Source: Hydractinia symbiolongicarpus (taxonomy: Eukaryota > Cnidaria > Hydrozoa > Anthoathecata > Hydractiniidae). Taken from it: a stretch of DNA of 64,000 nt. Positions within the stretch are counted from its first letter, which is position 1, and every line of letters starts with the position of its first letter. The DNA is taken from contig NC_079878.1 in the NCBI RefSeq assembly GCF_029227915.1, forward strand, positions 10,974,001 to 11,038,000, in the 5' to 3' direction. The position numbers were made by a program, and so were the translations under genes. Under the pieces are notes generated by a model. That model made no database searches and was not told where the DNA came from. It saw only the letters and a list, made by a program, of their open reading frames with translations. Shown here piece by piece: positions 35,360-47,416 of this stretch.

Positions 35360-37087
35360 GTCAGCATACATACATAATTTGCAGACCTCTCATTCTAATT
35401 GTAAACAAATATTTTTCCCTGTAAATAAATCGTAAAAACATGGTATATAATTTAGTTGGGCAGAAATGTGAGTTTTTAACATGGAACATAGTAACACACC
35501 TAATTCCATGTCACAGTAAGGGACTGTCTCAAAATTTTTGTAACTTTTTCCATGTTAAACACTACAAACTAATTTATTTTGTTACGCAAAAGCTACATTC
35601 ATGAAACAAACTTCTATGAACTATATATAATTATTTCAATAGAAACCATAAAACAAAATGAAGTACAATTTGATTTTAACAAAAAAGTTTTAACGAACTT
35701 GTTTTAATGATTTCGCAACAAAATTGTTTAAGCTTCACATATTCAGATTTTAATGATTTTAGGACCATCTTAAAATTCTGTCTCATAATATAAGTGAATT
35801 GGCACAAATTAAATTGTCTCCAAAAACAAATTTTGACATTATTTGAGACTAATTTTAATTTGTCTCATTGGTTTAATACAAAACGATTTTTGTAAAATTA
35901 GTCTTAAATAAGAGAAAAATTAAATTAACTTGCAAGACGAATTAAGACAAATTTAACTGCAATAATTTCCAACTATCATGTTTTTATTTAAAATTACAGT
36001 GACATTTTAAGCTTCATAATACCGCTTGATAATTTTAAAATGCAGTACTTACATCTGTTTAATGTTTACAAGTATGTACTTAGTTTTTTGAAACAAAATA
36101 GGACAATTTCTATGTTTTGTATGGTTGTTTTCTTATCATTTTAGAACAAAATTTGGAAATTTTTAAGTTTCATACAAAACATAAGAAGGAAATTTTACCT
36201 AATAAAACCAGATAAGATAAAAAGTTTAACATTAAAAAAAAAAACAGTTTTTATAACGTAAAATAACCTGATTTTTTGTTACAAAATTGGTCCCTCTGTA
36301 AAGGCTTTAGTGAACCAATAGCAGCTTATATATGGTGCAGAGCTTGCACCAAACCTGTGTTAAATCCTCCTTTTGCCATGACAAAAGTTTTCCTAACTCT
36401 TTAGTTACACCTTTTGTTGTTTATTTGTTAGATTTTTCCATCACTTTATAAGGTAACTTTAGTAGAGATATCTACATTAACTTCACACAAAATTCAATTC
36501 CACAAATCCAACATCCTGTTTGATGATCACTTAGTTTTGCTATATTTGTTTAACCAATCTGAATTCAATCAATTTTACTATAGATGCATTCAAAGGGTTT
36601 CTCACTCACAACAAAGGATTTTGACATGACTTTGAAATTTCCTTTTTGCTGATAGAAAAATGCCAAATTATAGTGTGTTTTTTACATTAGCACTTTTTAT
36701 AACACGCCATGATAGAGCTGAGGCAAGCAAAAGATAGCATGCCATAATTTATTCAGGCGTGTGTGGAGGTGTGCACATGCCATCCCTGTCCAAGCCTTTT
36801 TATGGATAATTAAGATACCGTCTTAAATTTTTTATTGCGCTGGGCGTTATACCCTCATTTTCGGCAGCAAAACTTACTAAACAAGCAAGAATGTTAAGTC
36901 TCTTTCAGAAGTCTTCACATTCACAGCTTTCTTGAGATGTTTTATTGCTTAAGTTTACATCATAGTTTAAGGTGTTGTTTTGTAGCAAAACTATACGAAT
37001 TCCAAAACATCCAAAATCAAAGGTGAACTTGGAACTCCAGGAATTATAACTTAGTGGGAAGTCCATGATTTAATACTGATGCCTGAA
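35360..37087. other. WRAP73 upstream region
   Basis: AT-rich intergenic DNA that should hold the WRAP73 promoter; no gene is seen. A loose inverted repeat occupies about 35811-35951 (TAAATT-GTCT outer arms, AGACTAATTTTA inner arms), possibly an old MITE. Confidence 0.4.
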
Positions 37088-37185
37088 TCTATATTTTAAT
37101 GCCCATATACGTCTGTCTGTCATGCAAAATGGTAGCTTAGCTGCGACGGGCGAACCCGTGGATTTTTCCACGGGCTAACGACTAG
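37088..37185 (+). mobile_element. mini-Helitron, copy 2
   Basis: 98-bp relative of 2662-2806. It begins TCTATATTTTAATGCCC after A and ends with the CCCGTG/CACGGG hairpin, CTAACGACTAG, then T. Compared with copy 1 it lacks the internal stretch with AAGACGCACGC. Confidence 0.75.
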
Positions 37186-37567
37186 TGTACACTAAAATTG
37201 TGCCAAGATATAGGTATATAATAAATTTCTCAAATAGCCTGTTCTTTTTAACATTGCCTCCTTCGCTACCGCGAGCAAGGTGTTTAACATTTAACTAAAC
37301 TCACTGCGAGAGAAATTTAAAACCTGTATTCTAATTCTAAAATCGCAAAATGGAGATAACTTCTCATTTTTTAATAATACTTAACAGTTGATGCTTTGTA
37401 TCCATTAATTTCTTCACTTTTAGTTTTTATAAATTTAGGATTAGCTAGCAGTCTTACTTAATGTTACATACTGCTCCTAATACACAATAAACAGTTTCAG
37501 CTAACCATTGTTTGAATAAATCTTTCTTTTCTTACAATGCTCCTTTTGAGAATTGAGAAATTTAAAG

Positions 37568-38040
37568 GAGTGGTCCCACGAAAAATCAAAAAAATAATTT
37601 TATTTTATTTTATCGGAAATGTTTTATTTATTATTATAAAAAACTTTTTTTAAAAAAAAAGTTCTTCTTTTCTCTTATTTGGCACTTTTTTACAATCCTG
37701 TTTAAATAGCTGTAACGTCATAGTTGGCGAATGATTTTTTGTGTATTAAGACAATTCAGCAAATAGAATGATATTCTAGAGAATCTAAGATCATAATTTC
37801 ATAATTAGAAATATTGCACCATTCGTGTCTTCCAGCACGAAAACTTTCCCAATGTTTTACTAAAAATATCGTTTCTCTGTCAGTTACAATGTATTTAGTG
37901 GTCTTGAATTAATCTTTGCGCATTGATTAAAAGATCAATAAACATTATTTCGAAAAAAGAATAAAAACTTTACACTAATTGAATAGCAGAGAATCCAAAG
38001 AACAAATAAAAAAAACATTGAAAATTTCGTGGGACCACTC
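37568..38040. mobile_element. MITE with GAGTGGTCCCACGAAA ends
   Basis: The ends GAGTGGTCCCACGAAA and TTTCGTGGGACCACTC are perfect 16-bp inverted repeats. The flanks are AAAG on both sides, a 4-bp duplication. The interior is AT-rich and non-coding. The superfamily is not recognised. Confidence 0.75.
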
Positions 38041-40065
38041 AAAGGCTCTGACCATAAAAAAAAAGTTAAAAATAGAATAGAACAATGAGGTCTTTCGAAC
38101 CTTTGTAAATCTTGTTGTTGGTTAAAAAAACAAATCTGTTAAAGACTTTGCATCATTGACTTTAAATTTACAAATAAAGAAAACATGTACAATTATAGTA
38201 TATAGCTTTTTTTCCCATGACTACAGTCATATCACAAAATAAATTGGGCAATACATTTTTTGTTTTTACGATCGTTGCTAAAAAATTTTACAAGGTAAAA
38301 AAAAATTAACGCATCGTAAAATTTCTTTATGTGATCTAATTTTTATCATCGGTCAAAGCATTGTCCCTAAACAACCAATCTACTAGATCATTGTCCCTAT
38401 CTAAAATATCTGAATACATTATTAAAACCACTTCAAAAATCAAGAAGCGCAGTCTATTTTAATTGCAGAAAAATAGTTTGAGACCAAACGTAATTTTTTG
38501 CACTTTAATATTCCAATTTCCTGCTGGTGAGAAAAATCATGCTGGGTCACCTGGCTAGATCTATTGTCTTATTATAGATTGAGTCCATTTGGTCTTCTTT
38601 GCTGTGTGTATAAAATTTCTTACCTGTTTGAATTGAGAATCTAGAACTAAGTTGTTCAATAATTTTAGAAATATCTTTATAGCTTCTCCTGAAATAATCT
38701 TTTAAATCTTATCCTAAAATAGGACTAATTGGGTCAACCTGACTGTTTTGGAACAGACGGGTTGATGGCATCATCAAAAACCCTTTTAAACCTCTATCTC
38801 TTCCACAGTTTGTCAAAAGCACACAAACCAATATATTTTCTCAATCAGCGTTTTAGGCTCTACACAATAGAAGCAATAAGTAAACAAATCTCTAGATTTT
38901 TGTCTGCCGATGGGTTTCACACGCTTATCAACTAGTTAAAGTCTAATTTAGGTAGTAAACACCCAATTAAGCTCAACAAAATCATTGGAACTGAGAAAAT
39001 TGTACATAAAGGAGAAATTTTGTCTAAAAAACCTTTAATGAATCCCACGTCAGTAAACAACCATTAGTAATGTATCTAAATTCGGCTAAAAGAAACCTAA
39101 TTTGGCAAATTACTTATTTTTTTCTGCCATCCTTAAAGTGTTAAGGCTTGCATCGCTTATTTACTTTAAAAAATAATGGTCCGAAACAACCAAGAGCTCC
39201 CCCTTTTTTTTCAAATTGTAAAATTAAAGAATGTTACGCGTGCGATATAGGCTCCAAGGTTAATCTTGAATGATCTCCAGAATGGTGTTTTGAAAAAAAC
39301 TCATAAAAAGAGCACCAAGTAATAGAAATATAAAACAATTTCACTGTGTGAAAAAATGCTACTATGTATAGGATCGCGCATCTATATTATCAGCCCTCGA
39401 AATTAGCATCGACAATCGGCAATTGCCGTCGCAATTGCTGGCGCGGTTTCATTTTGTGACGGCAAAATACTGCCGAGGCTAATCTTTGCTGCACGCTAAT
39501 TTTACGGTAGAAAAGTGGGGGATGTTTTGATTCGTGAACCCCAAATACGATGATCGAGCGTCTACGTATAGCGACTCTCTCAATCTTACCTTCCTTTTTA
39601 CATATCCGAAATAGTATGCGTGACTATACTGTCATTTTTATAAACTTAATGTTTTCAAATTACAAAAAAAATTTATCCAACATTTTAACAACACTTATGC
39701 AAACAAATGTTTTTTACCGCACATGGGTTTCGTTTTTAAAGTTGCTTAAATAACACTTGCGGGATAAAGAAAATCCATTAAATTCGAACCAGCTATGGTT
39801 TCCAATTGCTTTGTCAAATGAAGAAATTATCTACAATTAAATCCACGATAAAATGTCTGTTCCGCCTGTAAGTCCAGTTTTGCAGACTTTATTCATCCGT
39901 GCTCCGTCGGCGTTCACCTCCGCATTAGTTAAGGACCGCATGGCAGGATTTCTTGTGTAAGACCTGGTTACCAACGACGAAGGGGCCAGGCCACAGAGAT
40001 TTAGGTCTACGTAGTTATTTTAACTAAGTCAGGAGCCGGTGAATTAGCTAGGATGGTCAGGTTGG
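38041..40065. other. intergenic, no gene recognised
   Basis: AT-rich with small random ORFs. Around 39385-39500 and 39850-40050 the sequence is more GC-rich (for example GGCAATTGCCGTCGCAATTG), probably old mobile DNA; nothing identifiable. Confidence 0.4.
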
Positions 40066-40304
40066 CTAAGAACGGCAATAGAAAAGCTTATTGAGATTGC
40101 ATTTTAAAAATTTAAGAACGAAAAGCGGCGATAGAAATGCTTTTTTAGATCGCATTTTAAAAATTTAAGAACAAAGAACGACAATAGAAATGCTTTTTTC
40201 GATCGCTTTTTAAAAATTTAAGAACAAAGAACGACGATAGAAATGCTTTTTTCGATGGCTTTTTAAAAATTTAAGAACTGAAAGCAGCGATAGAAATGCT
40301 TTTT
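40066..40304. repeat. 53-bp minisatellite array 1
   Basis: About four units of a 53-bp repeat with core AATTTAAGAACGAAAG then GGCGATAGAAATGCTTTTTT. It ends at an ATT microsatellite next to the Penelope-like element; the same repeat resumes at 42047. Confidence 0.8.
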
Positions 40305-42046
40305 ATTATCATTATTATTATTATTATTATTGAAATTATTTACCCAGGATAGCCTCTTCATTTCCTATTGATACTGCTATCAACGAGGGTCCTGCGAGGG
40401 GGTCCTAGACAAATTACGCCGTCAACACCTATGGCAAGACCATCATTAAAAACTCATAAAAACCCACTAAAGGTCAGACTTATAATAAACACTCAAGGAT
40501 CTGTATTCTACAAAATTGCTAAATTTGTCAGTAAAGAACTTAAATATCTAACAACATCAGCAAAATCATACATAAAAGACACGGAGCAATTTGTTAACAA
40601 AGTAAAAGAAATTAATTTGGACGAGAATGAGAAGTTGGTGAGTTTTGATATTGCAGATATGTACCCTTCCCTACCAAAATCTGAAGTCATACATGAAGTA
40701 GAAAGGAGAATCAGAGAAGACACTTTTAAAACAAATGTTAATAAAGAAGCCTTAGTACGTCTCGTGAAAATCTCAGTTGAATTTATGACCTTCAAAATAG
40801 GAAACAAATTCTACAACCAGGCGGATGGTCTCTTCATCGGATCACCTGCGTCGCCATGTTTTGCCGAAATCTACATTCAAAGAATAGAAGAAAATAGTAT
40901 CTACTCAATGTTACACGCACCAAGAATTTGGCTAAGAAAAGTAGACGATACGTTCACTGTTACAAAACATAAAACCGAGGACACCTTAAATGAGCTGAAT
41001 AACATTCATTCAAAGGTAAAATTCACAGCGGAGGAAGAAAAGGATGACCAGATCCCATTTTTGGATTGTTTAATAATGAGAAAAGATGATAATACAGTGA
41101 AAACAAAAGTGTATAAAAAACCTACGCATACGGGACAATACACTAATTATACGTCAAACCAACCTTTACACGTAAAATTATCGACAATTAAAACTTTAAC
41201 GAGAAGAGCAAAAACCATTTGCACAGAAGAAGCAGACCTCAAAGAAGAATTGAATTATATACAAAAAACTATGCAATTAAATGAGTTTCCCAAGAACATC
41301 GTAACAAAAACGATAAAAGAAACATTAAACAAAGAATGTAATGGAAGAAACCAGACAGATGACGACACGAATTCAATTCGATTGTTTTTACCCTATGAAA
41401 AAGGCATCTCAGAACAAATCGCCAGAGTATGCAAGAAATTTAATGTAAAATTAACACATACGAAAAACAAAGCGCTAAAAAATGTTGTAAAAGGCAACAA
41501 AATATTGAAAAACGGAAACCAGGACAATGAATCAGGTGTTGTATATAAAGTAACGTGTGGAGATTGTGGAAAATATTACATAGGAGAAACAGGAAGGAAG
41601 TTGACAACACGAATAAAAGAACACAAAAATGGCGCAAAAATAAAGAAAACGTCTCTGGAATGTCCAAACACATTAAAGAAACAAAACACGAAATGAACTT
41701 TGAGAAAATAGAAATTCTCTATAGGGAAAACAATTTTATTAAAAGAAAATTTAAAGAGGCATTAGCGATTAAACAACAAAATCGGATTTATTGAACAAAA
41801 AAGATGAAATAAGACGATTATCTGAAATTTGGGAAAACATACTATAATTTTTAACGACTTTTATTGTTAATAAACGATTTTTATACATTTTATTTTTATC
41901 AAGAGAATTTTTAACATTTTGTACATGCATGTTGAAAGACGTTTTTACTTGTGATCTGAAGATGCTCTGACAAAGATCAGGGAGAAAATTTATCAAAATT
42001 TAATTTGTTATTTATTGCCTTAAGCCCAAGAAATATTTGCTCATTA
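40305..42046 (+). mobile_element. Penelope-like retroelement inserted in the minisatellite
   Basis: The whole block between arrays 1 and 2 is explained as one 5'-truncated Penelope-like element plus its 3' sequence. The minisatellite on both sides suggests insertion into a pre-existing array. No clean target duplication was identified. Confidence 0.65.
40368..41794 (+). pseudogene. Penelope-like reverse transcriptase with GIY-YIG endonuclease (broken)
   Basis: The long frame (40368-41696) reads a reverse transcriptase: LKTHKNPLKVRLIIN, LVSFDIADMYPSLP (catalytic Asp), LFIGSPASPCFAEIYIQRIE, RKVDDTF (the normal Y before x-D-D is K), IPFLDCLI. It ends in a GIY-YIG endonuclease: VVYKVTCGDCGKYYIGETGR with following R and H. 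Near 41640 the frame shifts; an overlapping frame to 41794 supplies the expected tail (SGMSKHIKETKH and RKFKEALAI). No upstream ATG or N-terminal region exists, so the copy is 5'-truncated, frameshifted and presumably dead. Penelope-like elements use the nuclease to nick target DNA for reverse transcription. Confidence 0.88.
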
Positions 42047-42290
42047 AGGTCCTAGATCGTTTTAGATCGTTTTTTAAAAATTTAAGAACGGTGATAGAAA
42101 TGCTTTTTTAAATCGCTTTTTAAAAATTTAAGAACGAAAGGCGGCGATAGAAATGCTTTTTTAGATGGCATTATAAAAATTTAGGAACAAAGAACGGCGA
42201 TAGAAATGCTTTTTTAGATCGCTTTTTAAAAATTTAAGAACGAAAGGTGGCGATAGAAATGCTTTTTTAGATCGCATTTTAAAAATTTAC
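42047..42290. repeat. 53-bp minisatellite array 2
   Basis: About 4.5 units of the same repeat as array 1, resuming directly after the Penelope-like element and ending at the 880-bp inverted-repeat element. Confidence 0.8.
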
Positions 42291-42300
42291 AGTACCGCTC

Positions 42301-43180
42301 GAATGTAACTTTACATGTACGCGATAGTTATCACCTTCGGATGAGCTTTCGGTAGTGTCAGAACTTCCGTTGTTATTGTTAACCTATTGTTAAATACATG
42401 AGCTATTTTTCCATGTTGAGAACAATAGAGTTAATGTCTTGTTCGCGAAATTTAATTAGCTCATGTGAACTGCGTGTCTTATTGTTGTATTTAATTGTTA
42501 TAGTCGTCAAGAGATCAATGAAAGAAAATAAAATTTAACAAAGATTCAAGTTTCGTTAGATTGCATTTCAAAAGTCTGAACGAAAAACAGTGATAGAAAT
42601 CTTAGTTAGATCGCATTTTAAAAGTTTAAGAACGAAAAACAGTGATAGAAAAGCTTAGTTAGATCGTGTTTTAAAAATTTAAGAACATAAAATGGCGATA
42701 GAAAAGCTTCGTTAGATCGTGTTTTAAGATTTTAAGAACAAAAAACGGCAATAGAAAAGCTTCGTTAGATCGCATTTTAGAAGTTTAAGAACAAAAAACA
42801 GCGATAGAAAAGCTTTTTAGATCGCATTTTAAAAGTTTAAGAATAAAAAACGACGATAGAAAAGCTTTGTTAGATCGTGTTTTAAAAATATAAGAATGAA
42901 AAGCGGCAATAGAAATGCTGTTAACGTGTTATGTTCGTTCATTTTTCTAAAATAATATTTCAATAGCCTTCGTGATCTTTAACACTTTTAAACAATAACA
43001 TGCATGTTACATGTTACAACAAAAGGATTCATCAAATCTTATTGTTCTAACTTGTGCACGGCGATAACAATAAGAAGCAATTAAGTTCGTGTATAAACAA
43101 AAGATATGTGAACGTTCTTTATGTAGACATGAGATTGTTACATGAGGTCGTAAAACTCGCGTACATGTAAAGTTACATTC
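42301..43180. mobile_element. 880-bp inverted-repeat element with internal minisatellite
   Basis: The ends are exact inverted repeats of 23-24 bp beginning GAATGTAACTTTACATGTAC. No target duplication is obvious. The interior holds minisatellite array 3 and no coding sequence. Probably a non-autonomous DNA element. Confidence 0.65.
42535..42925. repeat. 53-bp minisatellite array 3 (subtype)
   Basis: Seven units of 53 bp with core TTTAAGAACGAAAAACAGTG then ATAGAAAAGCTT. It differs from arrays 1, 2 and 4 by consistent changes (AAAAGCTT for AAATGCTT), so it forms its own subfamily inside the 880-bp element. Confidence 0.75.
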
Positions 43181-43181
43181 A

Positions 43182-43295
43182 AAATGCTTTTTTCAATCGC
43201 ATTTTAAAAATTTAAGAACGAAAAGGGCGATAGAAATGCTTCTTAGATCGCATTTTAAAAATTTAAAAATGAAAGTCGGCGATAGAAATGCTAGA
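43182..43295. repeat. 53-bp minisatellite array 4
   Basis: Two units of the array 1/2 subtype, right after the 880-bp element; likely the remainder of the array it interrupted. Confidence 0.7.
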
Positions 43296-43429
43296 AAGAA
43301 ATAAAAATTTCCGAAACCAAATCTTTATAAATAATGTTTTTTATATATACAATTTTTTACGATGTAGAAATTTACCTACGTGACAGCGCGTAGGTTTTAT
43401 TGAGAGACCTTTATTAGATTAACAATTTC

Positions 43430-43700
43430 TTTTATTCTTTTATGTTAAAAGAATATAAAAGAAAAACCTTGAAACGATTTTGAAACGATCTAAAATAAAA
43501 ATACTGAAACGATTATAATGATACAATTTTGAAACGAATTATAGTATGTGAAACGATTTCAAGTAAATATAATAAAACAATCTTGAAACGATTATGAAAC
43601 GATTTTATTTTTTAATGAATGATTTACAAAATAGTGAAACGATTTTCATACAATCTGAAACAATTTCAAAAAATTAAACATTACTTTAAAATCGTTTCAA
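43430..43700. repeat. GAAACGATT-rich simple repeat
   Basis: Irregular tandem repeats of GAAACGATTTT and GAAACGATC motifs over about 270 bp. Confidence 0.5.
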
Positions 43701-43924
43701 ATTCGTATCACATGCTACAATGCTAATTGAATTTCCGCGCCCGAAGGTGTAGGAAATTCTTCAAAACCGTCGGGTTTTTTTCGGAGCATTTTTGAGAAAA
43801 AATCGACCCTGGGATTTCACGTTCAGGATAATATTGGTATAACTGACTAACTAACCCTGTCCCAAATGGTCAATTGCAACGTCACAGATCTAAACTACGG
43901 AATAAAGCTCCCTAAGTACTGGGA

Positions 43925-44595
43925 AGTCATCTAAATGACGTTTCAGGCCAAAATTGGTATTTGTTTTCGACAAAATTTGGCACAATCAACAAAAAAAGTA
44001 TGCTGAACATAATGGTGACATTATAATTTTGATTTTTGTCACCTAAATGTCATTTTTGGCCAAAATTGGTCCAAAAATTAAAACTACTTTATTTTCAACA
44101 AAATTTGGCATAGTTAACAGATAAAGTATGCTGAACATGATGGTGACATCAAAATTTTAATTTCTTGTTACATAAATGTCATTTTAGGCCAAAATTGGTC
44201 CAAAAAATAAAACTACTTTATTTTCAACAAAATTTGGCACAGTTAACAGATAAAGAATGTTGAACATGATGGTGACATCAAAAATTTAATTTCTTGTTAC
44301 ATAAATGTCATTTTAGGCCAAAATTGGTCCAAAAAATAAAACTACTTTATTCTCATCATCAAAATTTGGCACAGTTAACAAATAAAGTATGCTGAACATG
44401 ATGGTGAGATCAAAATTATGATTTTTTCGCCACCTTAAATGTCATTTTAGGCCAAAATTGGTCCAAAAAATTAAAACTACTTTATTTTCAACAAAAATTA
44501 GCGAAGTTAACAAAAAAAGTATGCTGAACATGATGGTCACATCACAATTTTGATTTTTGTCAACTAAATGCTGTTTAAGACCATAAACGTTTCAA
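43925..44595. repeat. 130-bp tandem repeat, five to six copies
   Basis: Units share AATGTCATTTTAGGCCAAAA, then CAACAAAATTTGGCACAGTT and ATGCTGAACATGATGGTGA. GGCCAAAATTGG recurs at spacings of roughly 112-133 bp. Non-coding. Confidence 0.85.
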
Positions 44596-45869
44596 TTGCA
44601 AGACTTTCAACCATGAATGATAGGCTGTATTTTTTGTTAGCAATTTCTTTTAAAATGTGAGTTTATTATGACACGTTTTGTTTTGTTTGCGTTTGTTGTA
44701 AGATATAATGTCACTTGTGTGCTTTATCTTCAGAGTTTCATGCACCAAATCTCTTCGAATGTTTAGCACAATAACACATAGCAGGTTGTCATTAAATACT
44801 TTGGTAGCAAGTGGAAATTCTTAGAGCCACAAGGGCTACTTGTTAAAAAATAAAACGATTTGAAACAACTTTTTTTGAAACGATCTTGGAGACGATGCCT
44901 AAGATAACTCAAGGTTATCTTACAATCAAGACATTTATGCAGGCCTATCAATAAGAAAATAACACCAGAGCAAAAAATTGCTTTCCCAAGGTTACAATAA
45001 TTTAAACTGGGTGAGCAATCTGAATAAATAGAATAAGTTTATACACAAGGGCTGATCCAAGTCAATTTGGACATTGGTATACCGATTTTGGGGACATTTG
45101 GACCCAACTTAGAAACACATAATTTAAAATGCTTTAGAACTGCATTATTCTTATTTTCTGGATATCTCATATTATATTTTTTTAAGAGAAGATATTTTTT
45201 CATGAAGAAACTATGTTCTATACTAAAAAAGAAAACGATATGCTAAAGCCATGTATTTTTTTTACCCTAAATGTTTTTTATCTGTGGCGCTATTGACGCC
45301 CAAAATAAATTTCTGAAGCCCCTGATAAACGCATATTTTATCACAAAGTCCTTTTTATCTATTTTATTCTATCCTTTTTATATATTTTGGTTCTTTTTTA
45401 CTGTAAATAATAAAGGGGACATTGATTTCCATGTGAGATGAATTGATATTGCTCAGACAGAAAAGCTTTTTTTGGAATTGGGAGGAATTAATGGCTCAGC
45501 TAGTTTCTCATTTCTTAGAGCCTTTGCGTGAGGAAGAGCAATTGCTCTCCCCTTATTGATAGGCCTGTTATGTGAGTATCCATGCACTACACAATCACAT
45601 AAATAGAGTTATCTTAAAATATATATATAGTAATTGGTAATTAGCTTCACCAATTTTCCTAATGTCACGTCCGTTTTTTGAGCATCAGAAAAAGGTACAT
45701 GCTGATGTTTGAAGGAGCTACTAGCTCCATCTGAGACAAGTCACTAAGTATTACAACCATTTTGATCATAAATTACACTTTAGAAATAATTCCAGTGGAT
45801 TTAACATTAAACAAGAAGCCCTGCGGCTTAAAGATTTCCGCCATTAGCAATAATCTGAAGAAAGATATA
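44596..45869. other. intergenic, no gene seen
   Basis: AT-rich sequence with short random ORFs. Confidence 0.4.
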
Positions 45870-45896
45870 AAATCGTGACATACATGTCACGATTTT
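45870..45896. repeat. 12-bp hairpin adjoining transposon copy B
   Basis: AAATCGTGACA and TGTCACGATTT pair around a short TACA loop. The right arm ends in GATTTT, the target duplicated by copy B. Confidence 0.6.
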
Positions 45897-47065
45897 CAGG
45901 CCATTCCTTGAGACGAGTGCGAACGCACGCGCACTCGCCCGCACACTGGTAAAAAAATTTACGAGTGCTTTTTATCGCACTCGTAAATTTTTTCTTTTTC
46001 TAAAATATTATAGAATGATGGAAAGGGCTATTAAACCTAAAGTAAAAATTCTGTTTTTTTCTGTATTTTTTTAGCATAAAAATAAACAACATAATAATTA
46101 TCACGGATTGTCTGTAACAATCCGTGATAATTATTATGTACGGAACAATCTTTTCTAATGTTTATAGAATTTTGTTATCTATTTTTTGTTATTTATTTTT
46201 ATTTAATGAATGGCGGCAATAAAAAGGAGATAGTTGTGTGTGTCTAATTAATTGTATTTTATATTTATTTTTGATATTCTGTGGCCACCTGTTGCATGAA
46301 GGTAGCGAACATAAAAAAAGAAAATTATCATCTATACTATTTATCTATTTATTTTAACATTTATCAATATTTTCAACAGAAATTAATAATTAAGTCCTGG
46401 GCACTAGGTTGTGAAATACATGTCAATTAAACCTAAAAATGATACCTGCTATATTGCTCTATTACCAGAAGCAAATCATTTCAATGTGCTCAATGTGATT
46501 GCAAAGATATAAATAGATTAGAATTACATTCAACACAAAAGAAAAAAGAGTTCACAACATTAGCAAGCAATAGAAAGTTAAAGCAATTTCACAACATTTT
46601 TTTGAATAGCAGAAAAAAAGATGTTGTGCAATAATTGAAATGTATTTTTATATTTTCACAACCAGGTGGCTGAAGAGAACACCTTCTTGGTGGCCCACAA
46701 GTATAATTGTTCGTACACAAGAAGAGTATGACGTGAATATTCATCTTTATGCCCTTCAAAAATAAATATTAAAAAAAATTTGTTTTATTCATACACAATG
46801 AGAGTGCACAACTTAAAGTTTTCCTTTTATATTTCTTTTAATCATATGTTTTTTGCAAGACTTTAACCTCATTTCTATACAGCTTAAATAACATATAACG
46901 TTGTGGTAAACAAAAAAAGTTAAGTGTGAATCACACTTGCAGATATTCACATCGCACTTGTAAATTTTGCTTACGAGTGCGATTTTTCACACACCATAGC
47001 ACTCGTAATTTTTTTAACGGGTGCTTTTTGTAGCTCTGGCATAGTTTTATTCAAGAAATGGCCTG
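45897..47065. mobile_element. CAGGCCATT-ended DNA transposon, copy B (non-autonomous)
   Basis: 1169 bp, same ends as copy A: CAGGCCATTCCTTGA and TCAAGAAATGGCCTG. It is flanked by a perfect 6-bp duplication GATTTT. Both subterminal regions match copy A (GAGTGCG motifs; TTTCTATACAGCTTAAATAA; GTGCTTTTTGTAGCTCTGGC), but the centre is different: no minisatellite, and a 22-bp hairpin at 46089-46139. No coding capacity. Confidence 0.85.
46089..46139. repeat. perfect 22-bp hairpin
   Basis: ACATAATAATTATCACGG and its exact complement, 22 bp of stem around loop TCTGTAA, in the middle of copy B. It may be a nested palindromic insert. Confidence 0.75.
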
Positions 47066-47416
47066 GATTTTATAGCTATAATACATTATCTTTCACCACA
47101 AATATCCAGCCTCAACAATTCCTCTTTAAAGGGGCACTCCAGTGAAAAAAAAATATTTGAAAAAAATGTTATTTTTATAAGACAATACATAAATATGTCA
47201 AAATAAACCCTTTACAATCGTTAAAAATCTTTATTTATACCTTAATCGCGTCAGTAAACATCTTCAATTTCAAATAAATTTGCAAGGTCGCGTAAAGTCG
47301 AGAGGACTAGGTCCGAATAAATTAGCATACGTCACATCGTGCAAAAAGTCCGTGAGCTCAGCAGCACGCCTTCTAAAAGTTTTGTTTACTTACTGTTTAC
47401 ATTGTTCGTTGATAAG

